Notes under the pieces: generated by a model
The model's database searches: none
What the model was told of the DNA's origin: nothing
What the model saw: the letters and a program-made list of their open reading frames with translations, nothing else
Part shown: one piece after another, positions 34,828-46,367 of the stretch
How positions within the stretch are numbered: position 1 is the first letter of the stretch
Layout of the letters: each line of letters begins with the position of its first letter
Program-made: the position numbers and the translations under genes
Assembly (NCBI GenBank): GCA_963921425.1
Contig: OY992834.1
Location: 20,907,923 to 20,971,922, forward strand
DNA length: 64,000 bases
Source of the DNA: Dryas octopetala
Taxonomy: Eukaryota > Streptophyta > Magnoliopsida > Rosales > Rosaceae
Direction: 5' to 3'

Positions 34828-34979
34828 GTGAATTAACTTTTGTTGCATCATAATTGATGTAATACGTAACAAAATAGGTTTTTTTTTAGCAGTTAAGGAA
34901 GTTATGTCACGAATTAATTATCGCTGCATGATAAATGATGTGTTACGTAACCATATAGTAAATTTTTGAGTAGCGAGGG
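34828..34979. repeat. ~80-bp tandem repeat array split by the Gypsy insertion
   Basis: GAATTAACTTTTGTTGCATC (from about 34830), GAATTAATTATCGCTGCATG (34911) and GAATTAATTTTCGCTGCATG (43030, beyond the LTR element) start three related units of about 80 bp with the shared layout ...TGATGTAATACGTAAC..., a T-rich run, then ...GCAATTAGGGAA. The retroelement landed inside the second unit. Confidence 0.7.
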
Positions 34980-35696
34980 TGTTGGTATGACTAATCATCT
35001 GGACATAACGACAAGTCACATAAGGCTTAACATTATGTCATTTGAGCCTAGGCCCAAAGGATAAGCCCCTCCTAGGCTTCTGGGCTCCTAGGCACCGACT
35101 TTCTAGACCCAAAGACTAAGCCCTTCCTGGGCTCCTACCCCCTGACCTCCTGGGCTCCGGCCCCCTAGGCTCCGGCCTCCTAAGCCCTGACCTCCTAGGC
35201 TCCGGCCTCCTAGGTCCTGACCTCCTAGGTTCCAACCTCCCAAGCTCCAGCCTCCTAGGCCCCGACCCGTGTCAACTCATTCGGATACTCGAAATAGATG
35301 ACACGTGGCGCTCCTACAGTGCGAGTCGTTACAAGGGACACGTGTCATCACCGGATTAGTTGACACTATTCCAAAAGTACTATAAAAGAGGTACTTTCTT
35401 GTCACAAAAGGACATTCAATCAATATTATACTATGCACTCACTTTGCTCACAGATTCTCTCGACACTGACTTGAGCGTCAGAGGAGGTTCGGTCGGTACC
35501 ATACCGGTGCCCTTTCCGCTCACTTTTGTGTACTTGCGCAGGGTGCTTTGGATATTATTCTTTCTCCACTATTCACTAGTCGGACCCAGCTACCCATTCC
35601 TACCCCACTTCGACGTGTCATCCACTCAGTGGTAGGTCAACGGGTCCACGTGATTTGACTCGACGTTGACTACTTTACCATTTTTTAGCATCAACA
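34980..35696 (+). repeat. 5' LTR of the Tat-type Gypsy element
   Basis: 717 bp, TGTTGGTATGAC ... GCATCAACA. It contains a 15-bp minisatellite built on TCCTAGGCTCCGGCC (about 35090-35270) and a TATA-like CTATAAAAGAGG near 35381. Confidence 0.93.
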
Positions 35697-35849
35697 GTTT
35701 GGCGCCGTCTGTGGGAAAGTAGCAACTTTTCCCCATTTGATTCTCTACCCTCAGTTGAGGTGCAAAGATCTTCCGAGCCTCGTGATGTCTGACGGAGGTC
35801 CTATTCTCGACCAAGTCGATAACACCCCACTGGGTGACAAACGAGGCAA

Positions 35850-37070
35850 CCATTATCAACAACAAGTTATACAAGCGGGGTTTCTCCATGCCATACTTAC
35901 GATGTCTTACCCCCGAGCAAGGCGACTGGGTCCTCCGGGAGATCCATGAAGGGGTATCTCATGCAGAGGCCCAATCCTTAGCCCACAAGGCCATTCGCCA
36001 AGGCTACTATTGGTCGACCCTCCGCATTGATGCAAATAAGCTCACCCATAAATGCATAAAGTGCCAAAAATTTGCAACTTTTTCGCGCCAACCACTCGAG
36101 CCCCTGACTATCATGAACAATCCTTGACCCTTTGCCCAATGGGGCATCGACTTAATCGGACCAATGACAAAGGGGATGGGAAAAGTCAAAATGGCAGTAG
36201 TCGTAGTGGACTACTTCACTAAGTGGGCAGAAGCCGAGCCCTTGGCAAAGGCAACCACTCAAACCATCAAGAGCTTTGTATGGAAAAGTCAAAATGGCAG
36301 TAGTCGTAGTGGACTACTTCACTAAGTGGGCAGAAGCCGAGCCCTTGGCAAAGGCAACCACTCAAACCATCAAGAGCTTTGTATGGAAGAACATAATTTG
36401 CCGCTTCGGTCTCCCCTACGGCATTATCACTGACAACGACAAATAGTTTGACAACAAAGAGTTCAAATCATTTTGCTCCGCATTCAACATCAAGGTCTTC
36501 TTTGCCTCTCCCGATCATCCTCAGGCCAACAAACAGGTTGAGGCTGTCAACAAGACGATCAAACATACCTTGAAGACCAAGCTTGATACAAAGAAAGGAA
36601 AGTGGTCTGACCTCCTACCCGAAGTCTTATGGTCCTACCAGACGACTTGTCGATCCTCGACCGGGGAAACCCCTTATTCCTTGGCCTTTGCTTCTGAAGC
36701 CGTCATCCTAGTTGAGGTCGGATTTGCTTCCTACCGCCTCGACACATTTCAGCCTGAGCAAAATGCTGACCAGCTAGCCCTAAGTCTCGACCTTGCTGAG
36801 GAGCTTCGGGTCCAGGCTGAGCTACATAAGTATGCCTACTAGCAACGGGTCACTCGGCACTACAATTCTAAAGTTAAGCCTCGCCACTTCCGAGTGGGGG
36901 ACTGGGTCCTACGTAGCACTACCTTGGCCAAGACGGGTGCTCTGAAACCTAACTGGGAAGGACCATATGAAATCATTGAGGTCGTCCGTCCAGGCACATA
37001 CAGGCTTTGCGCCGCAACCGGCAAAGAACTCGGCCACCCTTGTGTCACGGGACGACACTGAAGCCCAGCG
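35850..37070 (+). mobile_element. Integrase region of the Gypsy fossil
   Basis: Shows the zinc-binding H2C2-type stretch (HKCIKCQKFA), the rve-type core (WGIDLIGPM, VVDYFTKWAEAEPL, QANKQVE) and a C-terminal GPY-like motif (NWEGPYEIIE). These are the features of a plant Gypsy integrase. This part is internally rearranged and no longer encodes one whole product. Confidence 0.8.
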
Positions 37071-38177
37071 GAAGCATCGAATATTACATCATTTTCGTCA
37101 TCCCGTGCGGCACCAGGATCCACTTAATCCTGGTCAGCCTGTTTTGCCCATGTATAACACATGATTATGTCCAGTGACAGAAGATACGGAAGACATCCAA
37201 CACGCATCCTTAACAAGTCCAGCCATAGACCGGTGTCATGTGTTGGTGACGGGACATGGTCTGCCACACCCATATCCAACCAGCATCCGTACTCTGTCAG
37301 GACAATCTCTTAATAGCGCACATAACCCACAAGGGATTGAGGGTAAGGTTTACCCACAATCCTATTCTTCGACTAGTCATACACGCTGCCAAACGTGCAT
37401 GCCACCCAAGAGCAACACATATAACATCGAATGTCCATACGTCAAATCTTCATCGCAGTGCAGGGTCACCCAACCTGCACTTGTCGACATCCATGCGTTT
37501 CCTTGAGCAAGGCAGAACCCAAGCCAAGCTCCGACGTGGTCAGGGTTCACCATGACACTCCAAGACGATGGCATGATCCGCCCAAACGATATATCGAGCC
37601 ACAATGGCGGATACATGCCACAACCTCGGCCCCTATATGGGAGCCACAATACTGGTGCCCCTTACTACCAGTACTGTCTGCAGGACCTCCTATCCTACAG
37701 AGACACTAATTGCCCTTGTGACAATCTAGTGTCCGGCACACTCATGATATCGCACGTTGCCACACGCTACCAAGAGAGGGACTCGCTTAGTGCCCAACAT
37801 CGTAACGGCACTCGGGGTGGTGGAGAGTCTTACACCACGTGTCACTCCCCTATATAGCATTTTGAGCCATCTTTCATCTGGCAGGATAAAACATCAATAT
37901 GTGCGATGAGTCATAATGGATATTCCCTCCATATTTCTCCTATGGACGCGCTACGAGAAGTCTGTCCGTGACACTTGGCATGCCGAGCATCTCCGCTACT
38001 TTTACAAGTAGACACATGTTGTACCCCCCGGGGACTTTTTTCAATTTCATCTATCTTATATCACTTTCATAAATGAATGTCCTACCACGGATACCTTTTT
38101 TACATCATTTTCATTCAAAGTGTTAACTGTCTGTATGGACCCCCGGGCCATCAGACATCCGACCCTACCCATATCCG

Positions 38178-38300
38178 TACCATGCATTCAAGGGAAACTA
38201 AGTACCATGCATTCAAGGGAAGATATATATCATGCATTCAAGGGAAACTAAGTACCATGCATTCAAGAAAAATTCCACAATACCATGTATTAAAAGAAAG
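38178..38300. repeat. ~26-bp tandem repeat inside the Gypsy fossil
   Basis: Four to five copies of a unit containing CCATGCATTCAAGGGAAACT, separated by AAGTA or ATATAT. Confidence 0.85.
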
Positions 38301-38550
38301 GGCATCCTACCTCATAACGGGTCGGACACCCTCCAAATCATCCAAATATCATTACGTACAAACTTAATAATCAAAAGAGTTTGCAATTTGGTACGGGCTA
38401 CATCCGACCCGACCATATAACTCAAACAAAAATAGGGCGATGGTCCGCCCACCCCTGCCCCCAGGCTATGTTTGCTTCAAATATTTATTTTGGATCCTTT
38501 CCCATGTCATGCTCCCCACCTGTGGATGCTCCATTCTCGGGCTCTACCTC

Positions 38551-40649
38551 CTAGGTACCTCTCTCCGGGACGTTGGCATGCCCATCATTACTGTCAGCCC
38601 CTAGCAGACCATGCACGCGATCCCAGTCAAAATCAGGGCACATCTCTTGGAGCTCTAATTTGTAATCGCCAAAGCCCATTGCATAGCCTTTATTATACTC
38701 GTTGTCCAACTCCTGCTTGGCTTGGCTCAACGCCTGCCCGCACTGCTCCAACTCTTGCCTAGCTTGGTCCGCCTCCTTCTTGGCCTGCAGTAGCTCAGCC
38801 TGCAGCACATTGTTCTAGCCGACCAGGGTACTGACCTTCTCCTCGGCTGAGAGCGCTCTGTCCTTCCACACCACGAAGCTCGACATCTCGTCCTTCATCT
38901 TCTCCACCGTGGAAAGGACACTAACATGTGCCTGATAAGTAAAAAACAGTGTCTGCCAAATCGAATGTCACGAAAATGTTATCACAAGCTATAAAGTTTA
39001 ACTTTGGATATCTCATCATGATATACCACCCTCCCTTACCTAGGATTGCTCGGAAAAGGCCCGCTGCAGAACAGATAGAGGCTCAGCACCATCGCCGATC
39101 ACCCGGTCATCCCTCTCCTTCTTCAGAGACCCTCCAAAGTCTATCACTGCCTGTTGTAACAGACGATCCTCCTCTGGTACCAGATCAGGCACATTAGCTG
39201 CCCTCTTGCCTTCTCTCCCGTGCTCGGCAGCATCTACTCCAGTCTTCATTTTCTTCCTAAGAGAAGTAACCTTCGGAGCAAGGACGTTGGTAGACCCACT
39301 ATGCCTCATACCCCCAGGCACCGGCGCACCTCTACTTGTATTCCCTTGGGACAAGCCACCCCCGGCCAACAGCGCTTCCATCATCAGCCTCCTCTGGGCA
39401 GGCGGGGCAGGACCGACCGGTCTGCTTGTTTTCTTCGTATTGGTCATTTTCACTGTAAGACCCACACAACCAATAAGCACAAGTTATTTTCTCATCAACC
39501 AACACTTCAAAAAGGGAAGTACAGAAACTCACATGGGGCTCCAAAGCCGTACTTGGCCAACTTCTCAGGAGACAGGAGGTATGCGGCGCTCAACTTTCGG
39601 GCGGGTCGACTAAGCACCCTCCTCACCTCTCCCACACTATCTTCCGACAATGAAAGCCTCTCCCACTCACCCCCTGCAAAAACAAACAACCAAAGATTAC
39701 TATTAGTACAAGCACAACATCAGCTAATAATCCAAGTGTATACAGACCAATGCATCGGCTCAACCAGACAACCTATTATGTGGAAATTCGTCGGCACTCT
39801 ATGCATGGTTATCCTCTCACTCCGGCCGAATTCCCAGGCTCCACATGCGAAAAACCATTTTTTCTTCCAGTCCTTGTGCGCATCTGGGTGGCCCACCTGT
39901 ATTTGGCGAGTCGTACCATCGGTGAACTGCCCGTTTGGCAATTGCGAGCAGTATACCCAACCTCGCAAATTGAGACTTGACTTAATTTCAAACAAGTGTG
40001 TGAATTGAGCCATACTCGGGGCACCATACCCCTCATCTCGGAACAATACATACAACCCAATTAATGTTCTCCAACTATTGGGTGTTAGTTGAGCTGGCGC
40101 AATTCTTAACTTCCTTAACATATATTGGAAATAGGGATGGAGAAGAAGTCTAAACCCATGGTGAAAACTTTTGGCAAAACACAAAATATGCCCCTCTGGC
40201 GGGTCACTCAAGACATCACCCTCTCCTGGGAGGCTCAGATGAATGTAATCGGGAATTTGGAACTCCACCTTCAATTTTTCAAGCTCCTCCTCTTTCATCA
40301 TGTTCTCACACAGCCCATCCACGGACCAGTACGTCCTAGGCACCCTGTGCCTACCCATATCACCACCACTTGTAGGCGTTTTTCTATCATCACTGTCCTC
40401 ACTACCAGTGTCCTTTCCTTCACTTTCCCTCACCATGGACATGCTCTCTTGGACGGTTTTGAGCACTTTGCCCACTCCCATGTTTCCACACCCCATCCGG
40501 GGTCGGGGCACACTTGGTTTCGTCGATGTCCCATCACTTGTAGACGCCTGGTCGGACTCTCCATCATCCATGAAATTGTCCTCCCTTAACGAATCGTCTG
40601 AGGAAACCATGGAATGTCCGACCCCAACACACCTGCCCATCCAAGACAA
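38551..40649 (-). mobile_element. Antisense reading frame of the Tat-type element (PF04195-like)
   Basis: On the minus strand within the element, 40649-39720 encodes a protein segment resembling the 'putative gypsy type transposon' domain (PF04195), with motifs LHPYFQYMLRKL and NSWRTLIGLYVLFRD. Further left, 38808-38551 has a coiled-coil composition (QAELLQAKKEADQARQELEQ). Tat-lineage elements are known to carry such extra antisense frames between integrase and the 3' LTR; their role is unknown. The domain call is from memory. Confidence 0.65.
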
Positions 40650-42295
40650 ACCAAAAAATCAAGATGGGAAGTGCTCGGAATACCAAGACAACACCATGGA
40701 CATATCAGATCACTACTGGTTTCCCACCCCTCATATGTGCTCTTCCACCCCCAATTTCACAACATTCACCCTATCACTTTCCAATGTTCAGTCACCAATC
40801 ATGCACATATCAATATTCACAAAATCAATTCAAAAGGAAGAGCAATCACAACCCAAGCCTTACCCGTATTCCGCGGCTTCAATAGCCCACACGGGTTCTG
40901 ACCCACTTGTTTCAGCTCCTATGTACCTGGTCAACAACAACAAGACACCCAATAAATTACAAGTCCAAAAATGAAGGCTTGTCGCCTACCCAGTGCTCGG
41001 CAAGGTTCATACCCACCTGCCCCTACTCATAATTTTCACAATTCACAATCAGAATTCGAAGATTCGCATCGGGTTAAACGACTACAATTTCTCACAATTC
41101 CAAATTTGCCAAGGCACAATCAACAAATCAATTGGCTAGGAAGAATTTTGAATTGCCTAACTCAAACGCTCGGAACAAGCTCCAACTTTCCGACCCGACC
41201 AACCTGAGCCGAGCACCTCGCAACCCAGCCACCCACCCCGACCGAGAAGCCCCCCTGCGCCCTCCGCGCACACCACAGGTCCGGGCACACCGCAGCTCCG
41301 GCCCGAGCGCCTGTTCTGACCCGAACAGAACCGCCCCGACGAGCAGACCCGCGCCCGACAAGCAGCTCCCCCTGCACACCTCTGCGCAGCGCCCCTCTAC
41401 GTCGCTGCCAACAGCTCCGGCCCGAGCTGCTCACACCAGTTCCGGCCAGAGCCCCCCTGCTTAGCGCCTCCGACGCGCCGCCGACCTGAACCAAGCCCAG
41501 GCTACCGCTCACCGTGAAGCACCCCTCCGGCCCGAGCCCACCCTCCTGCCCGAGCGTTCTCTCTCTCTCGATCGCCGACACGATCCGCAGCCACCAGCTT
41601 CGGCCCGAGCCCTTCAATCCTGCTCCTCTGCTCCCAACCGAAGACACCGCTTCCGACTCGAGCCCTTTCTCTCCGACCCGAGCCCACAACACCCCCGTCG
41701 GTTTCGCGCCTCCCCTTCGATTCGAGCAGCGGCTCAGGCCTGCGCACCCGCACCGGCCCGAGCAGGAAATCTCTGGCCCAAGCCTGACCCGAGCACCTCC
41801 ACCCCCAACCCGAGCAGCCCTTCCTTGGATCCGACCCCCATTCCGCCCCTCACAGATCAGTCTTTACAAAAAAAAAAAACAAAGTTCTCTCTCTCTCCTA
41901 AAATAGTCACACAACAAAAAAGAAATAGGAGATATGGGTGTGGAATCTTTATATTTGGGCTCTACCATTTAATTCCAGAATCTCATTTACAAAGGGCAAC
42001 ATCCCACCATTCAATTGGATGGGATTCACTTAGATTTCGCGAAGCGCCTATGGCTCGGAATACGGAGTGATCAAAATTCAAATTCAAAACAACAAAAGAA
42101 AAAAAAAAATTTATGATCTTTCATATCTAACCCCCCAAGCTTTCCTACAGTACATCTTTTCTTGCTAAAGAACTTGGGGGACTTCTGGACCGTATCTTAA
42201 GCAGGAACAAGTATGTGGTCACTTGTTGTTCTGCTCGGTCTTCTTTGTGGACAAAGTTCCCAACTAAGAAGTACCTCGGAAACTTGGGGGACTTC

Positions 42296-43014
42296 TGTTG
42301 GTATGACTAATCATCTGGACATAATGACAAGTCACGTAAGGCTTAACATCATGTCGTTTGGGCCTAGGCCCAAAGGATAAGCCCCTCCTAGGCTCATGGG
42401 CTCCTAGGCACCAACTTCCTAGGCCCAAAGACTAAGCCTTTCCTAGGCTCTTGGGCTCCTACCCCCTGACCTCCTGGGCTCCGGCCCCCTAGGCTCCGGC
42501 CTCCTAAGCCCTGACCTCCTAGGCTCCGGCCTCCTAGGTCCTGACCTTCTAGGTTCCGGCCTCCCAAGCTCCAGCCTCCTAGGCCCTGACCCGTGTCAAC
42601 TCATTCGGATCCTCGAAACAGGTGACACGTGGCGCTCCTACAGTGCGAGTCGTTACAAGGGACACGTGTCATCACCGGATTGGTTGACACTCTTAAAAAA
42701 AAAAAGAGGTACTTTTTTGTCACAAAAGGACATTCAATCAATATTATACTATTCACTCACTCTGCTCACAGATTCTCTCGACACTGACTTGAGCATTGGA
42801 GGAAGTTCGGCCGGTACCACACCGGTGCCGTTCTCGCTCACTTTTGTGTACTTGCGCAGGGTGCTTTTTATATTATTCTTTCTCCACTATTCACTAGTCG
42901 GACCCAGCTACCCGTTCTTACCCCACTTCGACGTGTCATCCACTCAGTGGTAAGTCAACGGGTCCACGTGGTTTGACTCGACGTTGATTGCTTTACCATT
43001 TTTGAGCATCAACA
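42296..43014 (+). repeat. 3' LTR of the Tat-type Gypsy element
   Basis: 719 bp, colinear with the 5' LTR throughout, including the TCCTAGGCTCCGGCC minisatellite. It follows directly on the purine tract AACTTGGGGGACTTC. 41160-41850 just before it is a GC-rich non-coding block with many CGGCCCGAGC repeats. Confidence 0.93.
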
Positions 43015-43109
43015 GAGGGAAAGCATTAAGAATTAATTTTCGCTGCATGATAAATGATATGATACATAACCCTATAGTATTTTTCTGAGCAATTAGGGAA
43101 AGTGTCGTT

Positions 43110-44065
43110 AATATGACTAATTGATCATTTCATCCAGTATTCCTATGATTGGCGTCTACTAAATGACAAACTATCAGTCAAATGTTCATCAAATCCGTCA
43201 ATCATTGAAGGCTAAATATATAAAGCTCCCTCACAGTCACAGTTAAAGCATCATCAGTACTATTATGTAGAAAAATGTTTTGCCTATATAAATCATTTAT
43301 GCCCTCGAGGAGGTGAAAAAATAACTGCAAATTAGCATACACAAAGTGAGCAAATTGGATTAAAAGAGATAGTGGTATATTCTTTTTTCTGATCCTTATT
43401 CTAATGTGGAAAAAACATGTTTCAACTTCAAACAACAAAAAATCACTACCAAGTAGAGGAAGCAAGATTAACAATTTAACATAGTGTTTTGAACGAAATG
43501 AAAACTATAGGCTCTTCCCTACTAATAGTTGAAAAAAACCTACATCGTTAAACTTGAGTATTGTGATTTTGATTCTTGAGATAAAAAAAAAAAGGAGACT
43601 TCCATTTCGGTTCTTTAATTTTATAATTTACTCACTAAAGTCTTGACTTTTAAAATTCTAACTAGAGTCCAATAATATTGTAATAATTCTATGTTAATAA
43701 TATTAATTCTTTAGTTTCTATTTTTTTCACACATACCAGGCGTTGAGCGCTGGACGACCATTTTCAAGTGTTTGGCGCAGTGCATTTTTACTTATTTCTC
43801 AAGCCCTGGTTTGTCGGCTTTATATTAAGTTTTAATTCTGAGATTTCCACAAACCTCATTCTATATCCTAAGAAGGTATGAGGTAACCCTGTACTGTATA
43901 CCCTCAAAAAAAAAAATAATGACATATTTCTTTGACAAGGCAATGGTCAAATGACTTTATTTAGAAAAAAATAAGGGCTTTATTTGAAAAAAAAAATCAT
44001 AAGGTTTTTTTTTTCCAGGAAATTGTTAAGTCTTGATCATATAACTGGTCCCTGGACTTGAGACA
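43110..44065. other. Intergenic stretch
   Basis: AT-rich, no gene recognised. Confidence 0.4.
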
Positions 44066-44070
44066 CCATG

Positions 44071-46362
44071 TGTGAAGACCCATGTTTTATTTTTTGTAAT
44101 AGAAAATTTTAATAAATTTATTGTTTTAAATAAATTCAGATTTAAAAAAAAAAAAAAATTGGGCTGAACATATTAGAATTAAAACCCATATTTCCCTCCA
44201 AACCCAAAATCAAACCCAGCCAAAAAAAATTTAACGTTGCAAAACTCATATTCTTCCTCTTGCTTGCTTGTCCTTCTTCTTATCATCTTCTCATGTTTAG
44301 CTTCTGTAATCTGGCATGCTCACTCAACAACCTATGAAGAGCTGACTAAGGTAAGCTATAAGCAGCTGGGTGGAACCAATAATTAGCTAGGATCAGGATT
44401 ATGCACTCTAGAATAGTGAGTAAGGCAAGCTATAGAGCTGGAGGTGTAGCTCTCTAAAATGGTGGTGGACAAGCTATGGATCTACATTACAGGAGGTAGA
44501 GAATTTTCAAAGAATTAGAAATCAAATTCCCTACTTCTTACAGTACGTACATAGAACTCAATTTGGTTTTTGATTTCTTTCCCTATAAATAGATAGGATG
44601 CTCTGTTATTATTTTTATTGACAAGTTTAGAGCTTCTTTACACCAAAAGTGAGATAAACATAGGAAGGTTAGAGTTCTAAAGCAAGAAAGCTAAGAATTA
44701 TGGAAGAGAAAAGACAGTAAAGTTTGAAATTCATAGCTTTCTTTTTTAAATTTATTTTTTTTTCCTGAAAATGGTTTTGGGGTGTCCAAATCAATTTTCA
44801 AAATCTTCTTTTAGATTTCAATTTTCATGGTTTTGTAGTCTAATTTCAAAGTTATGTTGTTATTATGTTATTTGGACCCCTTAGGTTCAGTTTTATTACT
44901 TTAAGTTTGAAAAGAAGTGGAGAGAAAAATTTTCATAAATTCTGGAAAAATTTTCGTCAGATTCGGACTCTCAACTTTGGACGACGATTTCTCTCAAACC
45001 CGAGCTCCGTTTTTAAAACCCAATATATGGTTGGAAAGCTGGTTGTATAAGCTTTCCAACGAGTATTTATTTGTCAAATTCTGTTGAGCTTTGATGAGTC
45101 AAAACTGGGTTCGAAAATAGCTTCATGAAACTGCCAAAATTCTGCATTTTAGCTGAAAAAGATGATGAACAGTGTTATTGTTCATGCCCACTTGCACCAC
45201 CGGAGAGTGGCGGCGCGTGGGGCTGTTTCCAGCTAGTTATTTGGCCAATTCTCACTCCATTTTTCATTCCAAATCCAATGGAATTGGTTTTGAGATCATC
45301 CGAGACCCGTAGTTTTGTGTGTGAATTACAATCTTTCTTTTGGAGAGTAAAAATAAATTAATAAAATAAAATCTAATTAATATTTTCTTTTCTTTTATGT
45401 ACTTGTATGTTCGGGTTAGACTCAAAAGTGTTATTTGAAGTTCGGAATCAAGATAGGGAATACTTGGGGACCTTCTACGATTGAAATTTTGACTTTATTA
45501 AACTTTGTGGTATTTATATGGCATTATGTGAGTTATATGTTGAATGTTCTATCTCATTTTATTTGACATATTTGAATTTATTTTCAATTAAATTTTATTA
45601 TATTTTTATTTGCATTTGGGCATGAAAGTAAGTATGGAAGTTGTTGGGAAAGGAAAAATATGGAATTATTGGAATTTTTTGTGTAGTTGAGTCTGAACTC
45701 TCGGTAGGTACCAGATCTCAAGTCAACCCAGTTTGTGCAAGGTTTTTATCGGGTAATTCGGGATTGGCGACAGAGAGAAAGACAAGATGACTAGCAAAAA
45801 TGAGAATTTAGGTTGATGGTATTTTTGGTGTTAATCTATATATTGAAACACTCGGGACCACAATGGTAAAATGCACGGTATGAGACGTGTGGTCTGTTTG
45901 TTTTAATATATAGGTTAACGGGAATAAAAATAGTGGAGTTGGCATTGCATCAAACATTATTTATATTTATCATGTCATATTTTCTTGTCACTTAGTTTAG
46001 TTTAGTCAATTGTTCATGAGAAGAGTTTATCTACTGAGCTAAGGTTGCTCACCCCTTTATAAATTTTGCAGGTATTGAAATGGAGCCTTAAAATTACTGA
46101 AGCAAGAGAGCATAATGTATATATGTATAAAGTTGTGTGGTGTGCTAGAATAAGGGACTGCCAGTGAGTAGTTTATGCAAAATGTGATTTTATGTAAATT
46201 ATGTACAATATAATTAATGTAAGTGTTTGTTTATTAATTGTTTTTGGGTACTTATTTATTATTTATGTCATATTTTGATTTTAGAAATTTCACTTCTTTA
46301 ATTAAGATATGATTCACACCTTAACTCAATAAAATTAAATTAGTATGAGTTGGGGCGTGACA
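44071..46362. mobile_element. Solo LTR, 2.3 kb, Gypsy type
   Basis: Begins TGTGAAGACCCATG and ends GGGGCGTGACA, so both ends carry the short inverted TGT...ACA pattern. Perfect 5-bp duplications CCATG flank it (44066-44070, 46363-46367). No internal domain or second LTR is present, as expected after recombination between two LTRs. The ends TGTRAMGACCC / GGGGCGTGACA resemble LTRs of the Tekay/Del chromovirus group. That lineage call is inference. Confidence 0.8.
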
Positions 46363-46367
46363 CCATG

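Larger units (their letters stand above)
34980..43014 (+). mobile_element. Tat-lineage Gypsy LTR element fossil, both LTRs present
   Basis: An 8.0-kb element begins TG and ends CA. It is flanked by a perfect 5-bp duplication GAGGG (34975-34979, 43015-43019). Parts: 5' LTR, a primer-binding-like TTTGGCGCCGTCTGTGGG just after it, a short leader, integrase, a long 3' region with an antisense reading frame, two purine-tract copies (AACTTGGGGGACTTC near 42172 and 42281) and the 3' LTR. Gag, protease and reverse transcriptase are not recognisable. It is broken and cannot be autonomous. The LTRs differ by roughly 6-7% by eye, suggesting insertion a few million years ago at usual plant rates. Confidence 0.9.

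Noticed and set aside
36967-37857. Overlapping plus-strand frames after the integrase region
   Set aside because: No recognisable domain. They are in fossil Gypsy sequence, so they are not listed as genes.
41132-41906. Long Pro/Arg/Ser-rich frames on both strands
   Set aside because: Low-complexity GC-rich block inside the Gypsy fossil, built of CGGCCCGAGC repeats. Several frames are open at once, with no domain.
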